Numbered from the stretch's first letter, positions 1-6,135 are shown. The stretch: 13,316 nt of DNA from Tyzzerella sp. UBA1042 (GCA_002316675.1 DCDZ01000001.1:60653-73968); one strand, 5' to 3'. Notes: generated by a model from the letters alone, not told the origin. Numbers and translations: made by a program.

Positions 1-110
1 TCTTCAAAAAACATTTCATAAAAATCACCTAAACGAAAAAAAAGCAGACAATGCTTGTAATTTTCTTTTATTTCAAAGTATTGCTGCATCATAGGCGTGA
101 TTTTTGCCAT
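1..110 (-). CDS. mutS: DNA mismatch repair protein MutS, N-terminal fragment
   Basis: This is the first 36 codons of mutS; the rest lies beyond the left edge. MutS recognises mismatches and small loops in new DNA and recruits MutL. The reading begins MAKITPMMQQYFEIK and continues into LLFFRLGDFYEMFF. This matches the start of MutS domain I, where the Phe of the F-x-E mismatch-reading motif lies further on in the family. The ATG ends at 110 and is preceded by a G-rich Shine-Dalgarno, GGGAGGGTGG, a few bases upstream. It follows a YlbF-family gene and miaB, the gene order seen around mutS in Bacillus (ymcB-ymcA-cotE-mutS), but without cotE. A terminator after the YlbF gene and a possible promoter at 148-176 suggest mutS has its own transcript. 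The identification is firm even though the piece is short. Confidence 0.93.
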   Translation of the reverse strand, partial: MAKITPMMQQYFEIKENYKHCLLFFRLGDFYEMFFE

Positions 111-147
111 GATCCACCCTCCCTATTCATACTACGAATGTAACTAT

Positions 148-176
148 ATTTTAATTTTAGGCAATGACGTTTCCAA
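148..176 (-). promoter_or_regulatory. Possible vegetative promoter for mutS
   Basis: On the minus strand a -35-like TTGGAA (171-176) is followed after exactly 17 bp by TAAAAT (148-153), one mismatch from the -10 consensus. It lies downstream of the terminator at 259-288 and about 40 bp upstream of the mutS start codon. The -35 matches at only four of six positions and the region is AT-rich, so chance is possible. Confidence 0.4.
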
Positions 177-258
177 ACGCATCCCTCAATCGATAAAAAC
201 CTTTTCAAATTTCAAACAATTTTTTCCGGCAGGAGCCTGCAATGCTTCAGAACTATGG

Positions 259-288
259 AAAAACCCGAACCCCGCAAGGGAGCTCGGG
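259..288 (-). terminator. Intrinsic terminator after the miaB / YlbF-family operon
   Basis: On the minus strand CCCGAGCTCC pairs with GGGGTTCGGG around a 5-nt loop (stem 264-288, including G-U pairs), followed by a run of five T (259-263). It lies about 30 bp past the stop of the YlbF-family gene. The T run is short, so it may be leaky towards mutS. Confidence 0.6.
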
Positions 289-319
289 CATCTATACAGC
301 GCTTTATCCGTTTCGCTGA

Positions 320-721
320 TCAGTGGCATCCGCCGCCGCAGGAGGCGCAAGCGCTAGGGCTGCAGCCGCTTTGTGCCGGTTCCTCACCAGTCAAGGTTGA
401 GGTCACAATAGTAAAAATAGAATTCATAAAATGATTGAAATTTGTTTCCGCCGCAAATAAATCTGTGGCAATCTTATTGTTTCTAATTGCGTCGGCTCTT
501 TTTGACATATCCTCGGAAAATGCTTTTTGTTCCTCCGCAGAAATTCCGCCGGTCTTCATCTTTGCTTCAAACTCTTGATGCAGCTTTGTGTATTCTTCCA
601 CTGCGGCAGCAATTTCCGGATTTTCTTCATAAGCCTTTTTTGCCTCAAGCAATGTTTCTACCTGAGGTGTGTTCTTTAATTCTTCCCCTAAGCTTCTTGC
701 CAATTCGTATACCGATGTCAT
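320..721 (-). CDS. YlbF/YmcA-family regulator with C-terminal cysteine cluster
   Basis: This is a 133-residue, mostly helical acidic protein of the YlbF/YmcA family. In Bacillus subtilis YlbF, YmcA and YaaT form a complex that affects RNase Y-dependent mRNA processing, competence, biofilm formation and sporulation, and that carries Fe-S clusters. Residues 1-112 fit the family's helical hairpin domain (for example VETLLEAKKAYEENPEI near residue 21). The tail has four cysteines, C120, C125, C128 and C132, in a Gly/Ser/Ala-rich setting ending GGGCH. That spacing would suit Fe-S cluster or other metal binding, which is inference. The start is 9 bp below the miaB stop, with AAGGTG as ribosome site, so it is co-transcribed with miaB. 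The neighbours match the Bacillus ymcB-ymcA arrangement. I cannot tell which paralogue (YlbF or YmcA) it corresponds to, so no symbol is given. Confidence 0.88.
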   Translation of the reverse strand: MTSVYELARSLGEELKNTPQVETLLEAKKAYEENPEIAAAVEEYTKLHQEFEAKMKTGGISAEEQKAFSEDMSKRADAIRNNKIATDLFAAETNFNHFMNSIFTIVTSTLTGEEPAQSGCSPSACASCGGGCH

Positions 722-730
722 AGTATCACC

Positions 731-2161
731 TTAAACCCTTTCTGCAATAAAGTAAAATGTTTTATTTTCCGTGATCCGAACGGGCACCAACTGCCCGATA
801 AAATCTTTACTGCCTTCAAAATGCACCAGAGCATAATTATCCGCTCTGCCGGTTAAAACATTCTTGTTATTTTTACTTGGTTCTTCTACAAGCACTGTAA
901 CAATTTTTCCCACCATTTTTTCATTTAATTCATGGATCATGGGATTTAGCACGTTCAGCATACGATCGAAGCGGTCTTTAATCGCCTCTTCGCTTACCTG
1001 GTGATCCATGGTCGCCGCAGGCGTACCTGTACGCTTGGAATAAATAAAGGTATATGCCGTAGAATAACCCACCTCACGAATTACATCCAATGTTTCTTGA
1101 AAATCTTCCTCCGTCTCCCCGGGAAACCCCACAATAATATCGGTGCTTAAAGTAATTTCAGGCATAGCCGCCTTAATTTTACGCACTGTTTCCAAGTAAG
1201 ACTCCTTGGTATAATGACGGTTCATGCGGCGCAAAATTTCACTGCTGCCCGCTTGCACAGGCAAATGAAGGTTTTTACAAACCTTAGCGCAGTCCCGCAT
1301 TGCTTCAATCAGCTCATCGGATAAATCCTTCGGGTGGGAGGTCATAAAGCGAATGCGTTCAATGCCCTCAACCTCATTCACCCTACGCAAAAGCTGGGCA
1401 AAACTCACAGGATTTTCCAAGTTTTTTCCATAAGAGTTTACATTCTGTCCTAAAAGCATGATTTCCTTTACCCCGTCTGCCGCCAGTTTTTCCACCTCAG
1501 CCAAAATATCCTCCGGCATACGGCTGCGCTCTCTGCCGCGTACATAGGGCACAATGCAATAGGTGCAAAAATTGTTGCAGCCAAACATAATATTTACCGA
1601 GGCCTTATAGGGATAATGCCGAATACTTGGCAAATCCTCCACAATCTCTTCCTGCTCCTGCCAAATGTCATATATGGTATCCCCGCTTTCCATGCGGGTG
1701 TGCATTAACTCGGGCAATTTGTAAAGATTATAGGTGCCAAACACAATATCCACATGGCGATGCTTCTGCCTTATGGTATCAATCACCGTATCCTGCTGCA
1801 TCATGCAGCCGCATAACGCAATCACAGTATCCGGCTTGTCCTTCTTATAATGCTTCAGCCATCCCAGCTTGCCATAGACCTTTTGCTCCGCATTCTCACG
1901 CACACAGCAGGTATTATAAATAACAAAGTCCGCCTGGGTTTCTTCCTCGGTTCTTTCATAGCCCATCTGATCCAACATACCCTCCAGTTTTTCGGAGTCA
2001 TGGGCGTTCATCTGGCATCCCATGGCCAAACTGAAGAATTTCTTTTTCTTCCCTATTTCTTTTTCATACGCATCATTTTTTTCACGAATGACCCGCATAT
2101 ATTCCAGCTGTCTGAACAATTCTGGTTCGTCTACAGCTATCTCTTTTCTTGTATCCCTCAT
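731..2161 (-). CDS. miaB: tRNA-2-methylthio-N6-dimethylallyladenosine synthase MiaB
   Basis: MiaB is a radical SAM methylthiotransferase that turns i6A37 into ms2i6A37 in tRNAs reading UNN codons. The 476-residue protein has the full set of landmarks. The N-terminal MTTase domain supplies C49 (in GCQMN), C85 (in NTCCVRE) and C119 (in CGCM), the ligands of the auxiliary [4Fe-4S] cluster. The radical SAM motif CNNFCTYC gives C195, C199 and C202, followed by the family signature VPYVRGRERSR. A TRAM RNA-binding domain fills about residues 410-476. The roughly 40-residue charged stretch before the MTTase domain is typical of Bacillota MiaB proteins. The ATG at 2161 has AAGGGA upstream. It is the first gene of an operon with the YlbF-family gene, from a promoter at 2206-2234. 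All catalytic cysteines are present, and I see nothing unusual. Confidence 0.97.
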   Translation of the reverse strand: MRDTRKEIAVDEPELFRQLEYMRVIREKNDAYEKEIGKKKKFFSLAMGCQMNAHDSEKLEGMLDQMGYERTEEETQADFVIYNTCCVRENAEQKVYGKLGWLKHYKKDKPDTVIALCGCMMQQDTVIDTIRQKHRHVDIVFGTYNLYKLPELMHTRMESGDTIYDIWQEQEEIVEDLPSIRHYPYKASVNIMFGCNNFCTYCIVPYVRGRERSRMPEDILAEVEKLAADGVKEIMLLGQNVNSYGKNLENPVSFAQLLRRVNEVEGIERIRFMTSHPKDLSDELIEAMRDCAKVCKNLHLPVQAGSSEILRRMNRHYTKESYLETVRKIKAAMPEITLSTDIIVGFPGETEEDFQETLDVIREVGYSTAYTFIYSKRTGTPAATMDHQVSEEAIKDRFDRMLNVLNPMIHELNEKMVGKIVTVLVEEPSKNNKNVLTGRADNYALVHFEGSKDFIGQLVPVRITENKTFYFIAERV

Positions 2162-2205
2162 AGCTCTTCCCTTTCAATGCTGTTTTTGGCAACGCACTAT
2201 ATTGT

Positions 2206-2234
2206 AGTATAGCATAGATGTTAAATTGCCTCAA
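2206..2234 (-). promoter_or_regulatory. Vegetative (sigma-A type) promoter of the miaB operon
   Basis: On the minus strand TTGAGG (2229-2234) and TATACT (2206-2211) are separated by exactly 17 bp, with an extended -10 TGC just before TATACT. It lies about 45 bp upstream of the miaB ATG. The pairing, spacing and TGn element together make it convincing. Confidence 0.7.
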
Positions 2235-2282
2235 CGAATTTTTTTTGAAAGAATAAAAAATTCTCATAGCACAAGCCCTGTC

Positions 2283-2303
2283 AAAAAAGGAACTGCTTCC
2301 CTA
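2283..2303 (-). terminator. Weak terminator after the YbaK/ProX-type gene
   Basis: On the minus strand AGGGAA pairs with TTCCTT around the loop GCAG and is followed by a run of T (2283-2288). It lies about 35 bp past the stop of the deacylase gene and before the miaB promoter. The stem is short and A/T-rich, so termination may be inefficient. Confidence 0.35.
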
Positions 2304-2335
2304 GCTTTCTGCCAAAAAACAAGAAAAACTGTGCA

Positions 2336-2830
2336 TTATACGGGGATTTCAACCACATTCAATTCATGCCCATTTTGTACGATAATATCAATCAAAGCAT
2401 TTACGGACAAAAAAACGGAAGCCGTATTATCATTGGGATGGACACCGATTCTGTGCATACCGATAAAATCTCTGTCGAAATAAATTTGAACCTGCTTTTC
2501 TGCATCATTTAAAACACCAAAAGGCGTTACCGCTCCCTTTTTCAGCCCCAAATATTTTTGTAATCTTTCCTCCGATGCAAAGGAAAGCTTCGGCAAACCA
2601 ACGGCTTCGGCAAATTTTTTTAAATCAACCCGCTTATCCGCCCGTACCACAATCAGATAATGATTTTTTCCTTTTGCATCCCGCAAAAAAAGGTTTTTTG
2701 CAACCTCCAAATTCTGATCCAGCCCCATGCGAACCATATCATCAATGGTGAATGCCGCTTCATGGTCCATCCACTCATAAGAAATGGATTTTTTATCCAA
2801 AAGTTCCCTTATTTCTTCTTTTTGATACAT
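2336..2830 (-). CDS. Prolyl-tRNA synthetase-associated (YbaK/ProXp-ala type) deacylase
   Basis: This 164-residue single-domain protein belongs to the INS/YbaK superfamily of trans-editing enzymes, closest in pattern to PrdX/ProXp-ala, which hydrolyse Ala mischarged on tRNA-Pro. Supporting motifs are VAKNLFLRD with Lys45 (the position of the conserved active-site lysine in this family), the glycine-rich VTPFGVLND (101-109), and HPNDNTASV (131-139), a signature of the PrdX/ProXp-ala subgroup. The ATG at 2830 has a strong AGGAGG site. It appears to be a single-gene unit with its own extended -10 promoter (2865-2873). The subgroup is assigned from motifs alone; editing of Cys- or other aminoacyl-tRNAs cannot be excluded. 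A membership check would be whether the host's ProS has its own INS editing domain. Confidence 0.87.
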   Translation of the reverse strand: MYQKEEIRELLDKKSISYEWMDHEAAFTIDDMVRMGLDQNLEVAKNLFLRDAKGKNHYLIVVRADKRVDLKKFAEAVGLPKLSFASEERLQKYLGLKKGAVTPFGVLNDAEKQVQIYFDRDFIGMHRIGVHPNDNTASVFLSVNALIDIIVQNGHELNVVEIPV

Positions 2831-2864
2831 AGCCCGCTTCCCTCCTTAAAATTCTTCCGAAAAT

Positions 2865-2873
2865 ATTATAGCA
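2865..2873 (-). promoter_or_regulatory. Extended -10 promoter of the deacylase gene
   Basis: On the minus strand there is a perfect TATAAT (2865-2870) preceded by TGC, giving TGCTATAAT. It lies about 35 bp before the ATG. I see no good -35 hexamer at 16-18 bp, which is usual for extended -10 promoters. Confidence 0.6.
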
Positions 2874-2930
2874 TAAAATATTTTTTGCGTCATACAAAAA
2901 TACAGTTTAAAGGAAAATAATCATTACACA

Positions 2931-2993
2931 AAAACTCCCTTCGTTATTTCATTTGCAGTTCACTACAAATTTATATAACAAAGGGAGTTTTTT
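2931..2993 (-). terminator. Strong terminator of the T-box-controlled ABC transporter operon
   Basis: ACTCCCTTTGTTAT pairs with ATAACGAAGGGAGT over about 14 bp with one wobble, flanked by A and T runs. The inner arm can also fold (ATTTG with CAAAT). It begins directly after the ATPase stop codon on the minus strand and ends in TTTT. The flanking A/T runs make it usable in both directions. Confidence 0.82.
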
Positions 2994-2995
2994 GC

Positions 2996-3769
2996 CTAAT
3001 TGCCGCATTCAATGCTGATAGAAGTAAATACATCTAATATATCCTGCACCTTTAAAGCTGATTTTTCTTCCTCGGACAGGTCCATCACAACGCCACCTTT
3101 ATCCATCATAATTAAACGGTTTCCATATTCTACGGCGTACCTTAAATTATGAGTAACCATCATTGCCGTTAGGTTCTTCTCCTTGACGACCCGTTCCGTT
3201 AAGTCCATGATGATTTCTGCCGTTTTTGGATCAAGGGCAGCAGTATGCTCATCTAAAATTAAAAATTCAACAGGTGTCAGGGTTGACATAATCAAAGATG
3301 CTGCCTGCCTCTGACCGCCGGATAAGGCCCCCAGCTTTACATCCATTTTGTTCTCCAAGCCAAGACCCAGAATGGAAAGTTGCTCCTTATAAAAATTTTC
3401 TCTGGCCCGATTGATGCCAAAGGAAAGGCCGAAGGTTTTACCCTTATTATCCGCCAAGGACATATTTTCCAGCATGGTTAGGTTGGGGCACGTACCCACG
3501 GAAGGATTTTGATAGACCCGGCCAATGGAGCGATACCGCTGAAAATCCTTCATTTTTCCAATGTCCTTGCTGCCCACCAGAACCTCGCCCCCCTCAATGG
3601 GGATACTGCCGCAGATAATATTCAACAAAGAGGTTTTTCCGCTGCCGTTGCTCCCCACGATAGAGACAAACTGCCCTTCGTCTACGGTTAAGTTGAATTT
3701 ATCAAATAAGCACATTTCCGTAACCTGACCGGGATTATAAATTTTCGTAATATTTTTAAGCTCAAGCAT
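2996..3769 (-). CDS. ABC transporter ATP-binding protein (TrpZ-like)
   Basis: This is the cytoplasmic ATPase of the importer encoded by the two upstream genes. From the start chosen here it has 257 residues. It shows Walker A GSNGSGKT (39-46), a Q-loop glutamine (about 87), signature LSGGQ (149-153), Walker B LILDE (170-174) and the H-loop histidine in MVTHN (about 207). All motifs are intact. The frame stays open up to a GTG at 3796. I prefer the ATG at 3769 because MLELKNITKIYNPG is the usual start of this ATPase group and it overlaps the permease stop by 8 bp (ATGCTTGA), a typical coupled junction, with AAAGGATGG upstream. The sequence resembles ATPases paired with ABC_sub_bind lipoproteins. 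The tryptophan substrate is inferred from the T-box, not from this protein. Confidence 0.92.
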   Translation of the reverse strand: MLELKNITKIYNPGQVTEMCLFDKFNLTVDEGQFVSIVGSNGSGKTSLLNIICGSIPIEGGEVLVGSKDIGKMKDFQRYRSIGRVYQNPSVGTCPNLTMLENMSLADNKGKTFGLSFGINRARENFYKEQLSILGLGLENKMDVKLGALSGGQRQAASLIMSTLTPVEFLILDEHTAALDPKTAEIIMDLTERVVKEKNLTAMMVTHNLRYAVEYGNRLIMMDKGGVVMDLSEEEKSALKVQDILDVFTSISIECGN

Positions 3770-4652
3770 TTTCCGCACCATCCTTTCTTCTGTCACCCAA
3801 AATCAGAATAAAGAGGAACAGTACCGCCATGGCCAATTTCAAGAGGTTTGCGGGCAAGCCCAAGCTGATCGCAATTTGTATGCAGATTTTATAAAAAACA
3901 CTGCCCGTCAATACGGCCGTTGTCCCCTTTACAAAACCAAAACGGCGGAACAAGGTGGTTCCAATAATTACCGTTGCCAAACCAAATACAACCTGCCCCG
4001 TTCCCATGGTACTGGAAAAGGCTCTTTGTTCTTGGCAAACCACGCTGCCGCAGAGGGCAACCAAGGCATTGGCAATGACCAAGCCTAAAATCTTTGTGGT
4101 TCCCTTATCCTTTGCCAATGTTGTAACCAACGTGCTGTTATCCCCCACAGCCCGCAGGAGTAATCCGCTTTTTGTTTTCAGATACAAATCCAATAATAAC
4201 TTTACCAGTAAGGCCAATACCAAGGAAACAATAAATTTACGCATCATCAAGGGCATGGAACCCAAAAGGGCCATGGTGGAGGCCGCTGTAAAAATCGTAT
4301 CTGCATCTCGGCCAATCGCAAGGTTTGAGCCGGCAATCTGCAGATTAATTGAAAATAATGCAGTCATGGTGATGATGCCTGCCAGCAAATCCCGCACCCC
4401 CAGCCTTACATGAATAAAGCCCGTCATCCAGCCTGCCAAAGCACCGAACGCCGCAGATATGAGCAAAACCAAAAAGGGATTTACCCCTTTTAACAAAAAT
4501 ACTCCGGTAATGGCAGCCCCCAAAGGGAAGCTGCCGTCCACAGTCAAATCCGGAAAATCCAATATTTTATAAGTGATAAAAACCCCGTAGGATAACAAGG
4601 CATAAAGGAAACCCTGTGTTAATGTGCTAATGAATAAATCCGCCAAAACCAT
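3762..4652 (-). CDS. ABC transporter permease (TrpY-like, BPD_transp_2 type)
   Basis: This 296-residue hydrophobic membrane protein has about eight or nine membrane-spanning stretches. It is of the branched-chain-amino-acid-permease type that pairs with ABC_sub_bind lipoproteins. Early features include the loop ILDFPDLTVDGSFPLGAA, characteristic of this subfamily, and a cytoplasmic stretch near LLLRAVGDN that fits the coupling (EAA-like) loop touching the ATPase. It probably works as a homodimer, by analogy with related importers. The ATG at 4652 is preferred over the in-frame TTG at 4658: the AAAGAGG site ends 8 bp before the ATG but only 2 bp before the TTG. It lies 44 bp below the binding-protein gene and overlaps the ATPase gene by 8 bp. 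Confidence 0.92.
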   Translation of the reverse strand: MVLADLFISTLTQGFLYALLSYGVFITYKILDFPDLTVDGSFPLGAAITGVFLLKGVNPFLVLLISAAFGALAGWMTGFIHVRLGVRDLLAGIITMTALFSINLQIAGSNLAIGRDADTIFTAASTMALLGSMPLMMRKFIVSLVLALLVKLLLDLYLKTKSGLLLRAVGDNSTLVTTLAKDKGTTKILGLVIANALVALCGSVVCQEQRAFSSTMGTGQVVFGLATVIIGTTLFRRFGFVKGTTAVLTGSVFYKICIQIAISLGLPANLLKLAMAVLFLFILILGDRRKDGAENA

Positions 4653-4696
4653 ACTCAAAACCTCTTTCTATCCCCTTTTCTTCCTATACAAAAGGG

Positions 4697-5686
4697 TTAG
4701 TTGGCCGCCTCAATCGCCTTTTCTGCAATTTCAGCAGGTACTGTGATTCCCATATCCTCTAAAGATTGAGAATTGATGTAGGTATCAAAGCTTGAAATTG
4801 TTTCATAAGGCATTTCCTTTGCGGTTGCTTCCCCCTTCAAAATCTTCGCCGCCATGGCTCCGGTCTGTTTTCCCAATGAAATATAGTCAATGCCTGCGGA
4901 AGCCACACAGCCTAATTTTACCTGCTCAATTTCGCTGCCGTAAACAGGGATTTGCGCCTCATTTGTTTTTTCCAAAATAGAGGGTAATACGCCCACCACA
5001 TTATTATCTGTCAAATTGGAAATGGCATCCACACCCTTTGCTATCATGCTATCTGCCGCCTGCAAAACCTCAGCCTGCTGGGTAATGCCGATTGTTTCAA
5101 TGGTAAAACCAAAGTCCGGGCCCTTTTCCTCATATTCTGCGATGGCAGAAACAGAGTTGGGTTCACTTGTGGTATAAAGAATGCCAATTGTTTTTGCCTC
5201 CGGCTGTAATGCACGGATCAGTTCAAGCTGTTCCTCTACGGGTAGCTTATCGCTTGTGCCCGTAACATTGCCTGTGTCCAGCTTTGCCTCTACAGGATCC
5301 GTGATTGCGGTGAAAATGACAGGAATGTCTTTATCCTCCGCCGCCGCATAGCACGCAGTTGCAGATGGTGTTGCAACGGCACACATAAGTGCAACATTAT
5401 TTGCGGAAAAATTTTGTGCAATTTGTATTGTAATATTATCATCAAAGCCGGCATTTTGGTAATCCACCGTAAAATCCTCGCCTTCTACCAAGCCGCTTTC
5501 TGCAAGGCCCTGCAAAAACCCTTCCCGGCAATTATCCAAAGAAGCGTGCTGTCCGTATTGAGAAATCCCGATCACAGGAATTGCCTCTTCCTTGCCTTTA
5601 GATGCACTGCCCGCTGCACTGCCACAGCCTACAAGCGTTGCAAGCCCCATTACCATAGCCATTGAAATACTAATAAATTTTTTCAT
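4697..5686 (-). CDS. ABC transporter substrate-binding lipoprotein (TrpX-like, ABC_sub_bind)
   Basis: This is the extracellular, membrane-anchored ligand receptor of the importer. From the chosen start it has 329 residues: a signal peptide MKKFISISMAMVMG, then the lipobox LVGC with acylated Cys21, then a Ser/Gly/Lys linker and a two-lobed periplasmic-binding fold beginning IPVIGISQYG. The ABC_sub_bind family signature region includes VIFTAITDPVEAKL and the hinge-like GILYTTSEPNS. In-frame starts also exist at 5692 and 5725. The GAGGGAG site (5696-5702) is 9 bp from the ATG at 5686 but only 3 bp from the one at 5692, and the 5686 start gives a normal signal peptide. It is the first gene after the T-box leader, so specificity for tryptophan or a close analogue is inferred from the TGG specifier and the TrpXYZ-type gene set. 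The mature protein contains no Trp. Confidence 0.92.
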   Translation of the reverse strand: MKKFISISMAMVMGLATLVGCGSAAGSASKGKEEAIPVIGISQYGQHASLDNCREGFLQGLAESGLVEGEDFTVDYQNAGFDDNITIQIAQNFSANNVALMCAVATPSATACYAAAEDKDIPVIFTAITDPVEAKLDTGNVTGTSDKLPVEEQLELIRALQPEAKTIGILYTTSEPNSVSAIAEYEEKGPDFGFTIETIGITQQAEVLQAADSMIAKGVDAISNLTDNNVVGVLPSILEKTNEAQIPVYGSEIEQVKLGCVASAGIDYISLGKQTGAMAAKILKGEATAKEMPYETISSFDTYINSQSLEDMGITVPAEIAEKAIEAAN

Positions 5687-5769
5687 ACCCATACACTCCC
5701 TCGTCTCATTTACGTTCTGTCTCATCTCGTCTCATCTAAAAAATGTAGCTTTGGCATCCTTCCGTTCAC

Positions 5770-5805
5770 AAAAAAAAGCCCTCTCCCACACATATGGGAC
5801 AAGAC
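5770..5805 (-). terminator. T-box leader terminator (attenuator)
   Basis: On the minus strand GTCTTGTCCCA pairs with TGGGAGAGGGC with one mismatch and two wobbles, followed by eight T (5770-5777). It lies immediately downstream of the T-box motif, so it is the conditional terminator that competes with the antiterminator when uncharged tRNA is bound. Confidence 0.85.
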
Positions 5806-6039
5806 ATAAAATCCTGCGATACCACCCAAATTGACGTAAAACGTCCACTCGCTCACTGTACGATTATACAGTCCGTCAGGATAACGGGTACGGTTCCCGT
5901 CGGGTACTACTTGCCGAAGCTTTCGCCCGCCCTCATAAGTCCATTCGCCTAATATCCCACTGCTGCAATCCCACCATCTGCAGCTCTCTGAAAGCGGATA
6001 AGAAGGTTACTCCTCTTACTCTACGGTTTCATTTTAGAT
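5770..6039 (-). promoter_or_regulatory. T-box riboswitch leader, predicted tRNA-Trp specific
   Basis: This is a roughly 270-nt leader controlling the ABC importer. Stem I runs from about 6026 to 5927. It has a GAGTAA 5' arm of the specifier loop, an AG bulge AGAGAG (5984-5989) and a distal loop containing GGTG (5972-5975). The 3' arm of the specifier loop reads GCGAATGGA. The loop is closed above by CCT/AGG and below by GTAAG/CTTAT. Following GAA, the specifier triplet is TGG (5941-5943), the Trp codon. A GACGT/ACGTC hairpin (5833-5845) precedes the T-box motif GGGTGGTATCGC (about 5816-5827), then comes the terminator. The usual motif is TGGTACCGC, so one base differs. The bulge base after TGG is T, which would pair with A73 or wobble with the G73 usual in bacterial tRNA-Trp. 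The T-box call is firm; the Trp assignment is strong inference. Confidence 0.9.
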
Positions 6040-6045
6040 ATTAAG

Positions 6046-6073
6046 ATTATAGCACACCAACTGAAAAAGTCAA
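6046..6073 (-). promoter_or_regulatory. Strong vegetative promoter of the T-box / ABC importer operon
   Basis: On the minus strand TTGACT (6068-6073) and a perfect TATAAT (6046-6051) are separated by 16 bp, with an extended -10 TGC. Transcription would start near 6039, at the beginning of the T-box leader. This is the best promoter in the window. Constant initiation is expected, with regulation left to the leader. Confidence 0.8.
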
Positions 6074-6099
6074 CAGCTTTCTATCTGAAATTCAAATTC

Positions 6100-6135
6100 T
6101 TACGGCAGGACTCTTTTCCATGGAAAAAGCCGTAA
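6100..6135. repeat. Inverted repeat upstream of the T-box promoter
   Basis: TTACGGC (6100-6106) and GCCGTAA (6129-6135) are perfect inverted arms enclosing the palindrome TTTTCCATGGAAAA (6114-6127). It lies about 30 bp upstream of the -35 box and has no T run, so it does not look like a terminator on either strand. Its function is unknown; an operator-like site or a chance hairpin are both possible. Confidence 0.5.

Noticed and set aside
229..240. Short palindrome GCAGGAGCCTGC upstream of the mutS promoter
   Set aside because: Five-bp arms with a 2-nt loop and no T run in a usable position; too small to distinguish from chance.
97..357. An 86-codon plus-strand open frame between mutS and the YlbF-family gene
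   Set aside because: It crosses the terminator hairpin and ends in an arginine run that is the antisense of the Gly/Ala/Cys-rich tail of the YlbF-family gene.
3955..4413. A 152-codon plus-strand open frame opposite the permease gene
   Set aside because: It is a shadow of the permease codons; low-complexity composition and no motif.
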